NCBI GenBank assembly: GCA_017614995.1
Contig: JAGAAX010000062.1
Coordinates: 1 to 64,000, forward strand
DNA from: Spirochaetaceae bacterium
Lineage (GTDB): Bacteria; Spirochaetota; Spirochaetia; Treponematales; Treponemataceae
DNA length: 64,000 nucleotides
Direction: 5' to 3'
Shown one piece after another: positions 1 through 7,518 of the stretch (the stretch's first letter is position 1; each line of letters opens with the position of its first letter). Made by a program: the position numbers and the translations under genes. The notes below the pieces were generated by a model. It saw nothing but the letters and a program-made list of their open reading frames with translations. It was not told where the DNA came from and searched no databases.

Positions 1-98
1 ATTCCAAAAACAAAGATTATTCGGCGAAAAGTGTCGATTTTGCATTCGCAAAATCTCAAGAAGCAGCAAATTCATCTGGAATATTGAATATTCCATCT

Positions 99-320
99 GG
101 AATGGGGCTTTTCCGTGACAGAATGAGGTGATTTTGTCATGGAAAAAGAATATTCCATCAAGAATGGAGTGTTTCCGTGACAGAATGGACTGTTTCTGTC
201 ATGGAATGAAGCTTTTTCGTGACAGAATGAGGTGATTCTGTCATAGAAAAAGTATATTCTATCAAGAATGGACTGTTTCCGTGACAGAATATGTTCATTC
301 TGTCAGAGAATGAGGTCATT
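99..320. repeat. 104-bp tandem duplication containing four inverted repeats
   Basis: Two tandem copies with a period of 104 bp (about 104-207 and 208-311) plus the start of a third. Each copy carries two stem-loops of the form TGACAGAAT-N6-ATTCTGTCA, at 116-139, 178-201, 220-243 and 282-305. The third and fourth have perfect 9-bp stems; the first has one mismatch; the second pairs over 8 bp. Spacing between them alternates 62 and 42 bp. Shorter TTCCAT/ATGGA palindromes lie between them. No coding frame fits. Function unknown: it could be a protein-binding array or an expanding palindromic repeat. Confidence 0.85.
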
Positions 321-368
321 CCATGAAGAATTTGAAACTCTTACAAGTTTTCCTTTTATATAAAGCCC

Positions 369-510
369 GGTAGTTTTCGTAAGAAAACTACGCGTTTTGC
401 CAGATAACGCTAAGTTTGTAGATTAACCCAAACGCAAAACGCACTTGCAGGGTGCGCAAATTTAGCAAAATTATAAAACACAACCCAAAATGCGCACCCG
501 TTACGTTTAT
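369..510. repeat. dispersed two-hairpin element, copy 1
   Basis: First hairpin TAGTTTTC-gtaa-GAAAACTA at 371-390. Second, GCGTTTTGC (392-400) pairs with GCAAAACGC (434-442) across a 33-nt loop that begins CAGATAA. A further pair GGGTGCGC/GCGCACCC brackets about 452-500. The same two-hairpin layout recurs at 2786-2861 and 41018-41101. Together with the upstream array it fills the gene-free stretch 1-515; no gene is seen there. Confidence 0.7.
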
Positions 511-515
511 CGGTT

Positions 516-1328
516 TCAGGTTTTACGAAATACCCAGATTACGTTTTTGGCGCTGCCTTCGGCGCTTTCTTTGTTGTAACCGCCGTAAATGTTCACTACA
601 TCAAAGCCGCAAAGCTCAGCCAGGTACAGCATTTCCTGGCGGTAAGTCTGCCGCATTTTAAGCGGGCGCACACGCTCTGCTATCACGTTTCCACTGTCAT
701 CAAGCGTCTCAAACTTCCAGTTGCCGGACATAATCTGCGTGTACGGATCGTAAGAAATTGCGTTATAGATTTTTTCGCGCTGTCCCTGCCTGTTCACATA
801 TTCAAGCCTGAGCGAATAATCTGTGTCTTTTGTGTTCATCTGCTGCGCCTGAAAAACCGGATGCGGGTCAAACGTATTCAGCGTAAGAATGCCGCCTTTC
901 ACAAGATTCTTGCGGATATTCAAAAGCGCAGCACGCTGAAGTTCAGGCGTTGTAAGATGCATGAAGCCGCTTCTTGCAATAATTGCAAGCGAATACTTTT
1001 TTGGGCTTTGAAACTCTGTCATGTTAGCCGGAAAAATATTCAGCTTAAAGCCAGACGCGCAGGCTTTTTCAGCACAGACTTTGCACATAGACTCAGACAA
1101 ATCTGTGCCGTCAGCCATAATTCCATGTTCAGCAAGATAAAGCAGCACTGCACCGGTTCCGCAGGCTATGTCGATAACTCCGTCTTTTCCATATTCCCGT
1201 GCCAAATCAAGATAAAAATCCTGAAATCCTTTGTGATTGTCCTCGTTCTGGTACATGACTTTAAGATACAAATCGTAGTTTTCGGCTACGTCCTCAAAGT
1301 CATGCAAATCCTGCGGTGTTCTATTCAT
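516..1328 (-). CDS. class I SAM-dependent methyltransferase
   Basis: A 270-residue protein with the Rossmann-type AdoMet-binding motif I (IDIACGTG, residues 52-59) followed by an acidic motif around TDLSES, the usual layout of small-molecule class I methyltransferases. The substrate cannot be told from sequence. The start at 1328 is chosen because GGAGGACAA sits just upstream; an earlier in-frame ATG at 1367 lacks such a site. It lies 57 bp downstream of an XRE regulator on the same strand and may be co-transcribed with it. The C-terminal third is typical of family members acting on small metabolites, but that assignment is inference. The gene begins its last codons next to the repeat-rich region at the window's left edge. 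Confidence 0.85.
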   Translation of the reverse strand: MNRTPQDLHDFEDVAENYDLYLKVMYQNEDNHKGFQDFYLDLAREYGKDGVIDIACGTGAVLLYLAEHGIMADGTDLSESMCKVCAEKACASGFKLNIFPANMTEFQSPKKYSLAIIARSGFMHLTTPELQRAALLNIRKNLVKGGILTLNTFDPHPVFQAQQMNTKDTDYSLRLEYVNRQGQREKIYNAISYDPYTQIMSGNWKFETLDDSGNVIAERVRPLKMRQTYRQEMLYLAELCGFDVVNIYGGYNKESAEGSAKNVIWVFRKT

Positions 1329-1385
1329 GGTTTGTCCTCCAACATGGAAATATTCTACATAAAGCAAATGCAGCTTGCATTAAAT

Positions 1386-2528
1386 TCATTCTTTAATTAG
1401 CTTTTCAAATTCTTCAAAATCTTTGCCGCCACACCAGCTTTTAAGCTGACCGAGCATAAAAGCTTTTTTTGATTCAGCAAATTCCTTTGTGTAATTGTTC
1501 ATATTTCGCGCGGCTTTTTCACCAAATTCGCTGACGGCAGAAGTTTCCGACTTGTTTATGATATTATCGCAGAAGTCAACATACTCTGAAATTTTCTGCA
1601 TCAGATTTTTCCATACAGCGGCGGCTTCTTTTGGTTTTCCGTTTCTAAGATAAGCAGCGGCAAGATATTTCACCGTATCGCGGTAAAAGCCCTGACAATG
1701 AGCCCTCATCTTTTCGTGCTTCATAAACTGTTCCATTACATTGAGCGCCCACTCACAATAAGAAACAGTCTCTTCAAGTGGAAATTTCCACATATAGCCT
1801 TCTGCACCGTACACAAACTGCTTGTTTACAGCGCGTACAAAATTCTGAAGATTGTCCCTTACAGATGCCTTCCAACCGTCCAAACCTTTTTCGACATACG
1901 CATAATAAGAATTGATTGTTTCCTGAAGCATATTATTGCTTATAGACGGCAGCTTATTGATATGCTCGCGTCCTTTCGCATATTCCTTGTTGTGCCAATA
2001 AATCCATGCGAGGGCATAATGGCATTTATCGACAAGCTCTAAATCATTTGAATATCTGAATATATACAAAGACCTGTTTTCAGCCGCTTTTATATAAGCG
2101 CGCCATTTTTCAGCTTCTTCATCAGAAAGATTTTCCGTACTGAAAAAGCGGCTCATGTGTGCAACAGACTGCACATAGCGCATATGAATCCCATAATTAA
2201 ACGGATTCTCCTCGCATTTTTCGGCAAGAAAATCAGCAGCAGCAAGTGCACCTTCTTTCTGGCTGCCGTTGTCGCGGAGCGAATCAGCCTCGAAAATGAT
2301 TTTTCGCGCCAAGTCTCTGTCATAGTCATCGGTATCAATGCCAAAAAGTGAATCTATGCTTACATTCAAGGCTTTTGCAAGCGGAACAATCTGAGCCGTA
2401 TCAGGCAGCCCCGCTTCGCTTTCCCATTTGCTTACAGCCTGGCTTGTAACGCACAACCGGCTGGCAAGCTCCTCCTGTGTAAGCCCCAGTTTTTTTCTGA
2501 AAATTTTTATGTTGTTTCCCAAAGACAT
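1386..2528 (-). CDS. XRE-family helix-turn-helix regulator with long helical C-terminus
   Basis: A 380-residue protein. Residues 1-60 form a Cro/C1-type helix-turn-helix (LGLTQEELASRL ... SQAVSKWE), the DNA-binding domain of XRE regulators. The remaining ~310 residues are helical, rich in aromatic residues and Ala, and read like a TPR-type ligand- or peptide-sensing domain, though no repeat is sharp enough to be sure. The start at 2528 is preceded by GGAGAAAAC; longer frames reach 2570 without a better site. It precedes the methyltransferase at 516-1328, so it may control that gene. Its HTH closely resembles the one at the start of the FliM-like fusion at 4564-5886. No signal peptide or membrane segment. 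Confidence 0.85.
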   Translation of the reverse strand: MSLGNNIKIFRKKLGLTQEELASRLCVTSQAVSKWESEAGLPDTAQIVPLAKALNVSIDSLFGIDTDDYDRDLARKIIFEADSLRDNGSQKEGALAAADFLAEKCEENPFNYGIHMRYVQSVAHMSRFFSTENLSDEEAEKWRAYIKAAENRSLYIFRYSNDLELVDKCHYALAWIYWHNKEYAKGREHINKLPSISNNMLQETINSYYAYVEKGLDGWKASVRDNLQNFVRAVNKQFVYGAEGYMWKFPLEETVSYCEWALNVMEQFMKHEKMRAHCQGFYRDTVKYLAAAYLRNGKPKEAAAVWKNLMQKISEYVDFCDNIINKSETSAVSEFGEKAARNMNNYTKEFAESKKAFMLGQLKSWCGGKDFEEFEKLIKE

Positions 2529-3103
2529 AGTTTTCTCCATTGCGCGCTTTGCTTTTATTGTTGCGGTCAACTTCTATAATATATCTCACTACAGAAAAAT
2601 TTCCTAACAATTTATTTTTGAGAATAATCCAACGGAAAGTTGAATTTTGCAGAACCATTTCCGGAATCACTCATAGTTTCAGCATGAAACCAGTATAGAA
2701 ACTGTACCATGTAAGAACCTGCTCTCGGCGAATTCCGGGAACACATCCAGACAGTGCTACACATCTAGTACAACTAGTGTTCCCCCAAGTTTTCGCAAGC
2801 GAAAACTTGCAGAGGTTTGCCAGATAAGTCTTATTCTATTGGTTTTGCCCAAACGCAAACCCGGCAGGTTCTTGTTGGTGCATATCGATATAGATTGTAT
2901 TTTTCTGGCGGAAAGTAGTGACTGGCGGACGCGAACTGCCTCGTGGGAGCGAGCGAAAGCGAGTCTAACCACCAATTATCCCACGCGAGCAGTGAGACGG
3001 ACGCAAGAAACGGATTTCCGCCAAGCAAAATCTCATTTCAATGCCTTTCATGCTGAAGCGTGCGGACTTACCGCGCGATGTTTTTTATGCTAAAATCTTG
3101 ATT
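2529..3103. other. intergenic region built of nested palindromes, no gene seen
   Basis: No credible coding frame. Two nested palindromic blocks occupy it. The first, 2713-2873, is bounded by AAGAACCTGC/GCAGGTTCTT and contains GGGAACAC/GTGTTCCC, the 11-bp hairpin CAAGTTTTCGC/GCGAAAACTTG (2786-2809) and GGTTTGC/GCAAACC (2814-2861). The second, 2907-3022, is bounded by GGCGGAAA/TTTCCGCC. Part of the first block is a copy of the two-hairpin element also seen at 369-442 and 41018-41101. Confidence 0.7.
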
Positions 3104-3697
3104 ATGATTTACGATATAACGCAGCCGCTTTTTGAATGTGCGGTTTACCCGGGCGATTCAAGACCAGAAAAGCAGATTTTGCAGCGCATAGATAAAGGCG
3201 ACATCTGCAACCTTACCGGCTTTTCTATGTGCGCACATAACGGAACTCATGTAGACGCGCCGTATCATTTTATAAACAGCGGAAAGAGCATCGACAAGGT
3301 TAATCTTGAAAAGTTCATCGGCTATGCTTATGTTGAAACGCACAACGGCAATGTTACGGCAGAAGACGCAGCAGCCATTCTTGAGCGCGCCAAAAAAGCA
3401 GGCAGCGGCGCAGAAAAGAAAATCCTCATTAAAGGCGATGCAACACTAACTCTTGAAGCCGCAAAAGTTTTTGCCGCCGCCAGAATCGACCTTATCGGCA
3501 ACGAATCGCAGACAGTCGGGCCGTTAAACGAACCGATGGCTGTTCATCTTGAGCTGCTCGGCGCAGAGGTTGTTCTTCTTGAAGGCATAAGGCTTGGTGT
3601 TGTACCAGACGGTGTGTATTTTCTTAATTGCGCGCCGCTTAACCTTACAGATACAGACGGCGCTCCATGCAGAGCTGTGCTAATCAGCAAAGATTGA
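3104..3697 (+). CDS. cyclase-family protein (kynurenine formamidase-like hydrolase)
   Basis: A 197-residue protein of the cyclase/KynB superfamily, metal-dependent amidohydrolase-like enzymes. The family's metal-binding signature H-N-G-T-H-V-D-A-P-Y-H is present at about residues 46-56, following the conserved opening (DITQPLFECAVYPGD). The length of about 200 residues is normal. The true substrate is unknown; family members hydrolyse N-formylkynurenine, isatin or other amides, and there are no tryptophan-catabolism genes nearby. The start at 3104 matches the family N-terminus, although no clear Shine-Dalgarno site precedes it; TAAAAT lies 11 bp upstream, so the message may have a very short leader. 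It stands alone on the plus strand and runs convergently toward the TraX-like gene. Confidence 0.85.
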   Translation: MIYDITQPLFECAVYPGDSRPEKQILQRIDKGDICNLTGFSMCAHNGTHVDAPYHFINSGKSIDKVNLEKFIGYAYVETHNGNVTAEDAAAILERAKKAGSGAEKKILIKGDATLTLEAAKVFAAARIDLIGNESQTVGPLNEPMAVHLELLGAEVVLLEGIRLGVVPDGVYFLNCAPLNLTDTDGAPCRAVLISKD

Positions 3698-3726
3698 AAC
3701 AAAGCAGCCACATAGCTTTGCACAGC

Positions 3727-4524
3727 TTATTGCCCGCCGACTATAACGCCGACGTTCCCATGAAGGTAAAGTCTCAAAAGTCCAATCAGAACAAGATGAA
3801 GCGGGTAATAAATATAGAAAAACCATTTCATGCCTTTCCATTTGCCGCGCTGACCGTTGTAGTTTGCCATAAAAGGCCAGACAATTATTACGCCAAGCTG
3901 AACGAATGCATAAACTTTGTCGATGGCAAAAAACCAGACAATCGAATACATCAGCACGCAGAGCATCATCGCAAGAATCTGCTTTTTTAAGTTGCCGTAG
4001 TTGTCGTTAATGTAGACAATCGAAAGAACGGCGATTGAGCTCCAGTCAGACGGAAAGCAGACTGCGCAGATTAATATGAACAGCACTGTCTTAAGCCAGC
4101 GCGGCCAGCTGCTGCATTTTTCGCCTTTGAACATATAAAGCGCAACTACTGCCCACGCAAGCGGCCACATTACACTAGTCTGATTGAAAGCGCCTGTCTT
4201 GAACGGCACAAACGGAATGCCGAAGCAGAAATTGTACGCAAAATGCGAGAGTATCGCAAATATAAAAAGTCTTGAAGCATATTTTTTCACATCATGTGTG
4301 TAATGAAAGCCTTCAACAATCATAAACCACATGGTTGGCGCGGTCAGTCTGCCGATTATGTGAAGCAGAATAATCCACCATTCGTAGTGGTAGCCCGGCC
4401 AGATTACACTTGTAAGGTGGTCAATTGTCATTGCGGTTATCGCAAACAGCTTAAGATGATTTCCGTTAAAACCCTGAAATTTTTTCTGATTTGCTTTTGG
4501 TGAAATTTCGTTTTCCATAGCCAT
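3727..4524 (-). CDS. TraX-family polytopic membrane protein
   Basis: A 265-residue integral membrane protein with about seven hydrophobic helices. After a short basic cytoplasmic lead it begins GNHLKLFAITAMTIDHLT and ends with the family's hallmark YYPLHLVLIGLLR, both typical of TraX. The founding member acetylates F-pilin, but most chromosomal homologues in gut bacteria have no conjugation genes nearby, and none are seen here, so an acyltransferase-like role on an unknown acceptor is inference. It is separated from the HTH-FliM-like gene upstream by 39 bp on the same strand, and converges with the cyclase gene with 29 bp between stops. Confidence 0.85.
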   Translation of the reverse strand: MAMENEISPKANQKKFQGFNGNHLKLFAITAMTIDHLTSVIWPGYHYEWWIILLHIIGRLTAPTMWFMIVEGFHYTHDVKKYASRLFIFAILSHFAYNFCFGIPFVPFKTGAFNQTSVMWPLAWAVVALYMFKGEKCSSWPRWLKTVLFILICAVCFPSDWSSIAVLSIVYINDNYGNLKKQILAMMLCVLMYSIVWFFAIDKVYAFVQLGVIIVWPFMANYNGQRGKWKGMKWFFYIYYPLHLVLIGLLRLYLHGNVGVIVGGQ

Positions 4525-4563
4525 ATCTTATTTCAAAAACAGGTGCTGATGCAACAGATCAGT

Positions 4564-5886
4564 TTAAGCGTTGATTTCAGTAATTCTTATACCGAATTTG
4601 TCATCAACAACAACGATTTCGCCATAAGCAATAATTTTGCCGTTTTTAATAACAGGGCTCGGATAACCGGCGTAAGTATTCAATTCAAGAAGAATCTTTT
4701 TGTGAATACTGCTGATTTCTTCCTCTGTATGGCAGCACGCGCCAAGCTGAATTGAAATATAATCTTCGTTTTCGTCGTAGCAAATGTCCGGCACGTCAGG
4801 CTCATCAAGAATGCGCATTCCGAATTTCTCATCCATAACGACAATTTCGCCATTGTGAATTACTCGGTTTTTATAAACAAGATTCAGAGGGTCATAATAC
4901 TTTTTGTCAAAAACAAGAATTTTGCCTGGTTCAAGCTTTACATTATCCGGGTTGAATCTTCCGAATTCAACAAACAGATTGTTCGCAATTTTCTTTGCAT
5001 TAATTTCACTTAAATACTGAAGCTCCGGCTCTTTCCAGTTAAAACCGAAAAAGCCAAGCGAACGGAGATTATCCATAAAAAAGTCGCTGAGCTGAATATT
5101 CATCACGCCTTCCGTTTCACCTACACGGAGGCTGTAAGAAACAAGACAGCACATCTGGTCGCGGCGCTGGTTCATTGTTGAGGGGTTAAATTTTGCTTCA
5201 CTGAAATTTTTAACTATCACAAGCCGCTGCTGTTCGGGCACATTTGCAAATTTTTCAGCGAATGCCTCATTCAACAATTTGATAAAATCCTTAATATAGA
5301 ATTCCCGCATAACATCAAGGTCAAAAGCCGTAATCAGCGGAAACTCTTTTGGGTTCTGCTTAATCAGAGCTTTGCCAATTTCCGGGTCAACCTCTACGAC
5401 AAAGCCTGAATCATTATAGCTGTAATCAAAAATAAAACATGAATGCGGAATGGAACGCTGAAATTCAGAATTTGTAAGCTGGTCAACGCCTGTTACAGAA
5501 ATCTGGCAGTTCTCGTTACGGCGGCCCGCAAAGTTTGCCTCAAGCTTCTGGCACAAATCAATAAAGAATGTAGAAACAGCTATGAAATCTTCGCGGCTCC
5601 ATTTATCAGGTCTTGTAAAATCATAATGCTTTATCGTTTTATCAGGGTAATCGGTGGCAAGCGTTGTGCATGACGGCGGAAATTCTCCGCTCATAATGTT
5701 CTCAACAGCAACATCAAGTGCATGGGCAAGCGCCGGAATAATTGAAACATCAGGGCAGCCGTCACCACATTCCCATTTGCTTACAGCCTTATCAGAGATG
5801 TTTATCTGTTCTGCAAGCTGCTTTTGAGTCAAGCCTTTTTTGGTTCTAAGTGCACTGATTAATCTGCCTGTCTTAATTGCATTCAT
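4564..5886 (-). CDS. XRE helix-turn-helix fused to FliM-like switch domain and two SpoA (FliN-like) domains
   Basis: A 440-residue fusion. Residues 1-67 are an XRE-type HTH (KGLTQKQLAEQI ... KAVSKWE). Residues 86-155 match the FliM core opening: HYDFTRPDKWS at 87-97, then VDQLTNSEFQRSIP at 134-147, like YDFxRPxKxS and DQLTxxEFxRS in FliM. Residues 160-285 correspond to the FliM middle domain. Two SpoA domains follow: about 295-359, with GEIVVMDEKFGMRI, and about 375-437, with GEIVVVDDKFGIRI, the latter closest to FliN. The CheY-binding N-terminal peptide of true FliM is absent, its place taken by the HTH. Start supported by GGGAG 6 bp upstream. No flagellar operon surrounds it. Could be a transcription factor using a switch-like oligomerisation scaffold; function unknown. 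Confidence 0.85.
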   Translation of the reverse strand: MNAIKTGRLISALRTKKGLTQKQLAEQINISDKAVSKWECGDGCPDVSIIPALAHALDVAVENIMSGEFPPSCTTLATDYPDKTIKHYDFTRPDKWSREDFIAVSTFFIDLCQKLEANFAGRRNENCQISVTGVDQLTNSEFQRSIPHSCFIFDYSYNDSGFVVEVDPEIGKALIKQNPKEFPLITAFDLDVMREFYIKDFIKLLNEAFAEKFANVPEQQRLVIVKNFSEAKFNPSTMNQRRDQMCCLVSYSLRVGETEGVMNIQLSDFFMDNLRSLGFFGFNWKEPELQYLSEINAKKIANNLFVEFGRFNPDNVKLEPGKILVFDKKYYDPLNLVYKNRVIHNGEIVVMDEKFGMRILDEPDVPDICYDENEDYISIQLGACCHTEEEISSIHKKILLELNTYAGYPSPVIKNGKIIAYGEIVVVDDKFGIRITEINA

Positions 5887-5939
5887 GTGATTCTCCCAAC
5901 GCTGCCGGCGTGTTCTAAAATTTGAACACGCCTTTTTTG

Positions 5940-6401
5940 TTACGCTGCCGTCATGTTCACAATTTTTTCGATTGTGCAGTACGGCAATTCCAAGTGAATA
6001 TGCTTTCCATTAAGTTCAAAACAAACATTAAGCGTTACAAGACTGCCGATGTCGTTTTTAAAGCTTGCCGGGTCAGATTCCTTTATAAGCTTTTTCAGTT
6101 TATCAGAAATTTCAAGCATATCTGCTTCGCTGCCCTTTTCACCTGCAATTTTGCAGATATTTGCAATTTCTTTAACCTGCAAGTCCTTGTACTCGTCCAT
6201 CCATTCGCGGTCACAAATGTTATCAACAAAAGCTTTGTGCACGTTTCTAATAAAGAACATATTCACGCTGTTATAAGCTTCCGGCGTATATTCCGCCAAT
6301 GCACCTTCGTATGGAAATACAACAAGCTTTTTTCCTTCCAGCAGTTTTGCGCCGGCAGGAAGTTTTTCCAAAATGTTTCCATTCTCGTCTCTAGTCATCA
6401 T
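5940..6401 (-). CDS. hypothetical protein, possible FliM-middle-domain relative
   Basis: A 153-residue soluble acidic protein, 53 bp upstream of and co-directional with the HTH-FliM fusion, so probably in the same transcript. I do not recognise a named family. Its last ~40 residues (SLVTLNVCFELNGKHIHLEL then PYCTIEKIV) resemble the end of the FliM middle domain, where a strand of the type VTFEV...G is followed by NICIPY.TLEPI. That makes a second switch-like partner plausible but unproven. The start is preceded by AGGAG with a 6-bp gap; a second ATG follows at once. No signal peptide, no membrane segment. Confidence 0.7.
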   Translation of the reverse strand: MMTRDENGNILEKLPAGAKLLEGKKLVVFPYEGALAEYTPEAYNSVNMFFIRNVHKAFVDNICDREWMDEYKDLQVKEIANICKIAGEKGSEADMLEISDKLKKLIKESDPASFKNDIGSLVTLNVCFELNGKHIHLELPYCTIEKIVNMTAA

Positions 6402-6587
6402 ATTCTACTCCTAATTGCGGTATTGCAAGCCTGGCCAGCCTTGTGATTTTAGTATCATACGCTTTCACAAAAAAAATCACCCGACAGCCAGTGGAATTAA
6501 GTAGAATTCATGGTAGAATCAAGAATTTTTATACGCTTTCACTGCTAATTCTACCAGAAGTAGTAATGAAAGCGCAGCACCTTTTGT

Positions 6588-7499
6588 TTATCTGTCATCA
6601 AGTTCGATATAATCGTCCTGAGCGAGAGACTGACCTTCAAGAGGATTGCCGAATTCCTTGCAGAGCTCTTCATATAATAATCTTGCAGTTTTGTCTGTAT
6701 AAACTCTTCTCATACAGCTTTCTTCGTATGCACACTGACAGAGTGTTCTCTTAAAGTTGTCATCAAATAGATATTTCAGGAAAACACCATGTTTGCCAAT
6801 AAAATCATTTTTACCAAGAATTTCAAAAAATCTTTGAAGTTGGATTCTGTTACAACGGACATAGCATTCATAAAAATCATTATTACAAGAATTGTAGCTC
6901 TCTAAGCTGTTTGTATCCACATTTTTGGCATAGTCACTGTAATTGTATTCAATACAGCAAGGCAGAAAGTCTATAACTTCCTCACCATCACATAGCCTTT
7001 TTTCATTAGAGTTCCATCTTTTTTTACCCTCTTCAAGGTAATCTTCCCAATGAGCTTTTGAAACCTGCTTCCATGAAGCATGACACTCCTGCATGTCGCA
7101 GATGACTCCGTCTTTTCCTCTTGAAATGAAAGAATACTCAATAAAATCACAGTCAAGGTTTTCGTGACGGATAAACTGCTCCGTAAATTCTTTGCCTAAG
7201 CGCCAGCAGATTTTTTCACGAAGCAGATTTACAACATTTCTGTAGGAATAATCGTACGCGTCTGACCATTTTTCGTAAAAACACATAAGATTAACCATGA
7301 GCACAAGATAACAGCTATCACCCTCTTTTTTTGTATAAATCTGAGAGAGAAAACAGCTTGATGGCAGCTCATCAGGGACAAGATGTTCCTGTAACTGACC
7401 ACATAGTTCTTCCGGGATTTCTATTGTCAAACGAAAGCTAAGAATTAGCGGGTTTGAACGTCCTTCTTCTATGTGGTCATAGCGGTACAAAATGCCCAT
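6588..7499 (-). CDS. hypothetical protein encoded behind rtcB
   Basis: A 303-residue soluble protein that I do not recognise. It is rich in Cys, Tyr, Glu and Asn, with a cysteine-rich central stretch (CCIEYNYSDY ... YNSCNNDFYECYVRCNR) and a Cys-containing helix near the C-terminus (CQCAYEESC). It has no signal peptide or membrane helix. It begins 19 bp after the rtcB stop on the same strand, so it is very likely co-transcribed with the RNA ligase; a role in RNA repair is inferred from that position only. It is not archease and not the release factor PrfH, the usual rtcB partners. Confidence 0.75.
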   Translation of the reverse strand: MGILYRYDHIEEGRSNPLILSFRLTIEIPEELCGQLQEHLVPDELPSSCFLSQIYTKKEGDSCYLVLMVNLMCFYEKWSDAYDYSYRNVVNLLREKICWRLGKEFTEQFIRHENLDCDFIEYSFISRGKDGVICDMQECHASWKQVSKAHWEDYLEEGKKRWNSNEKRLCDGEEVIDFLPCCIEYNYSDYAKNVDTNSLESYNSCNNDFYECYVRCNRIQLQRFFEILGKNDFIGKHGVFLKYLFDDNFKRTLCQCAYEESCMRRVYTDKTARLLYEELCKEFGNPLEGQSLAQDDYIELDDR

Positions 7500-7518
7500 T
7501 CGGTTCTCCTGATTCAGA

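Noticed and set aside
99-320. Possible CRISPR array
   Set aside because: The repeats are tandem with related spacers and alternate 62/42 bp spacing; no cas gene is present in the window.
861-1400. Long open frames antisense to real genes, such as 861-1400 + and 44070-44579 +
   Set aside because: They mirror well-supported genes on the other strand, have no ribosome site and show low-complexity or biased composition.
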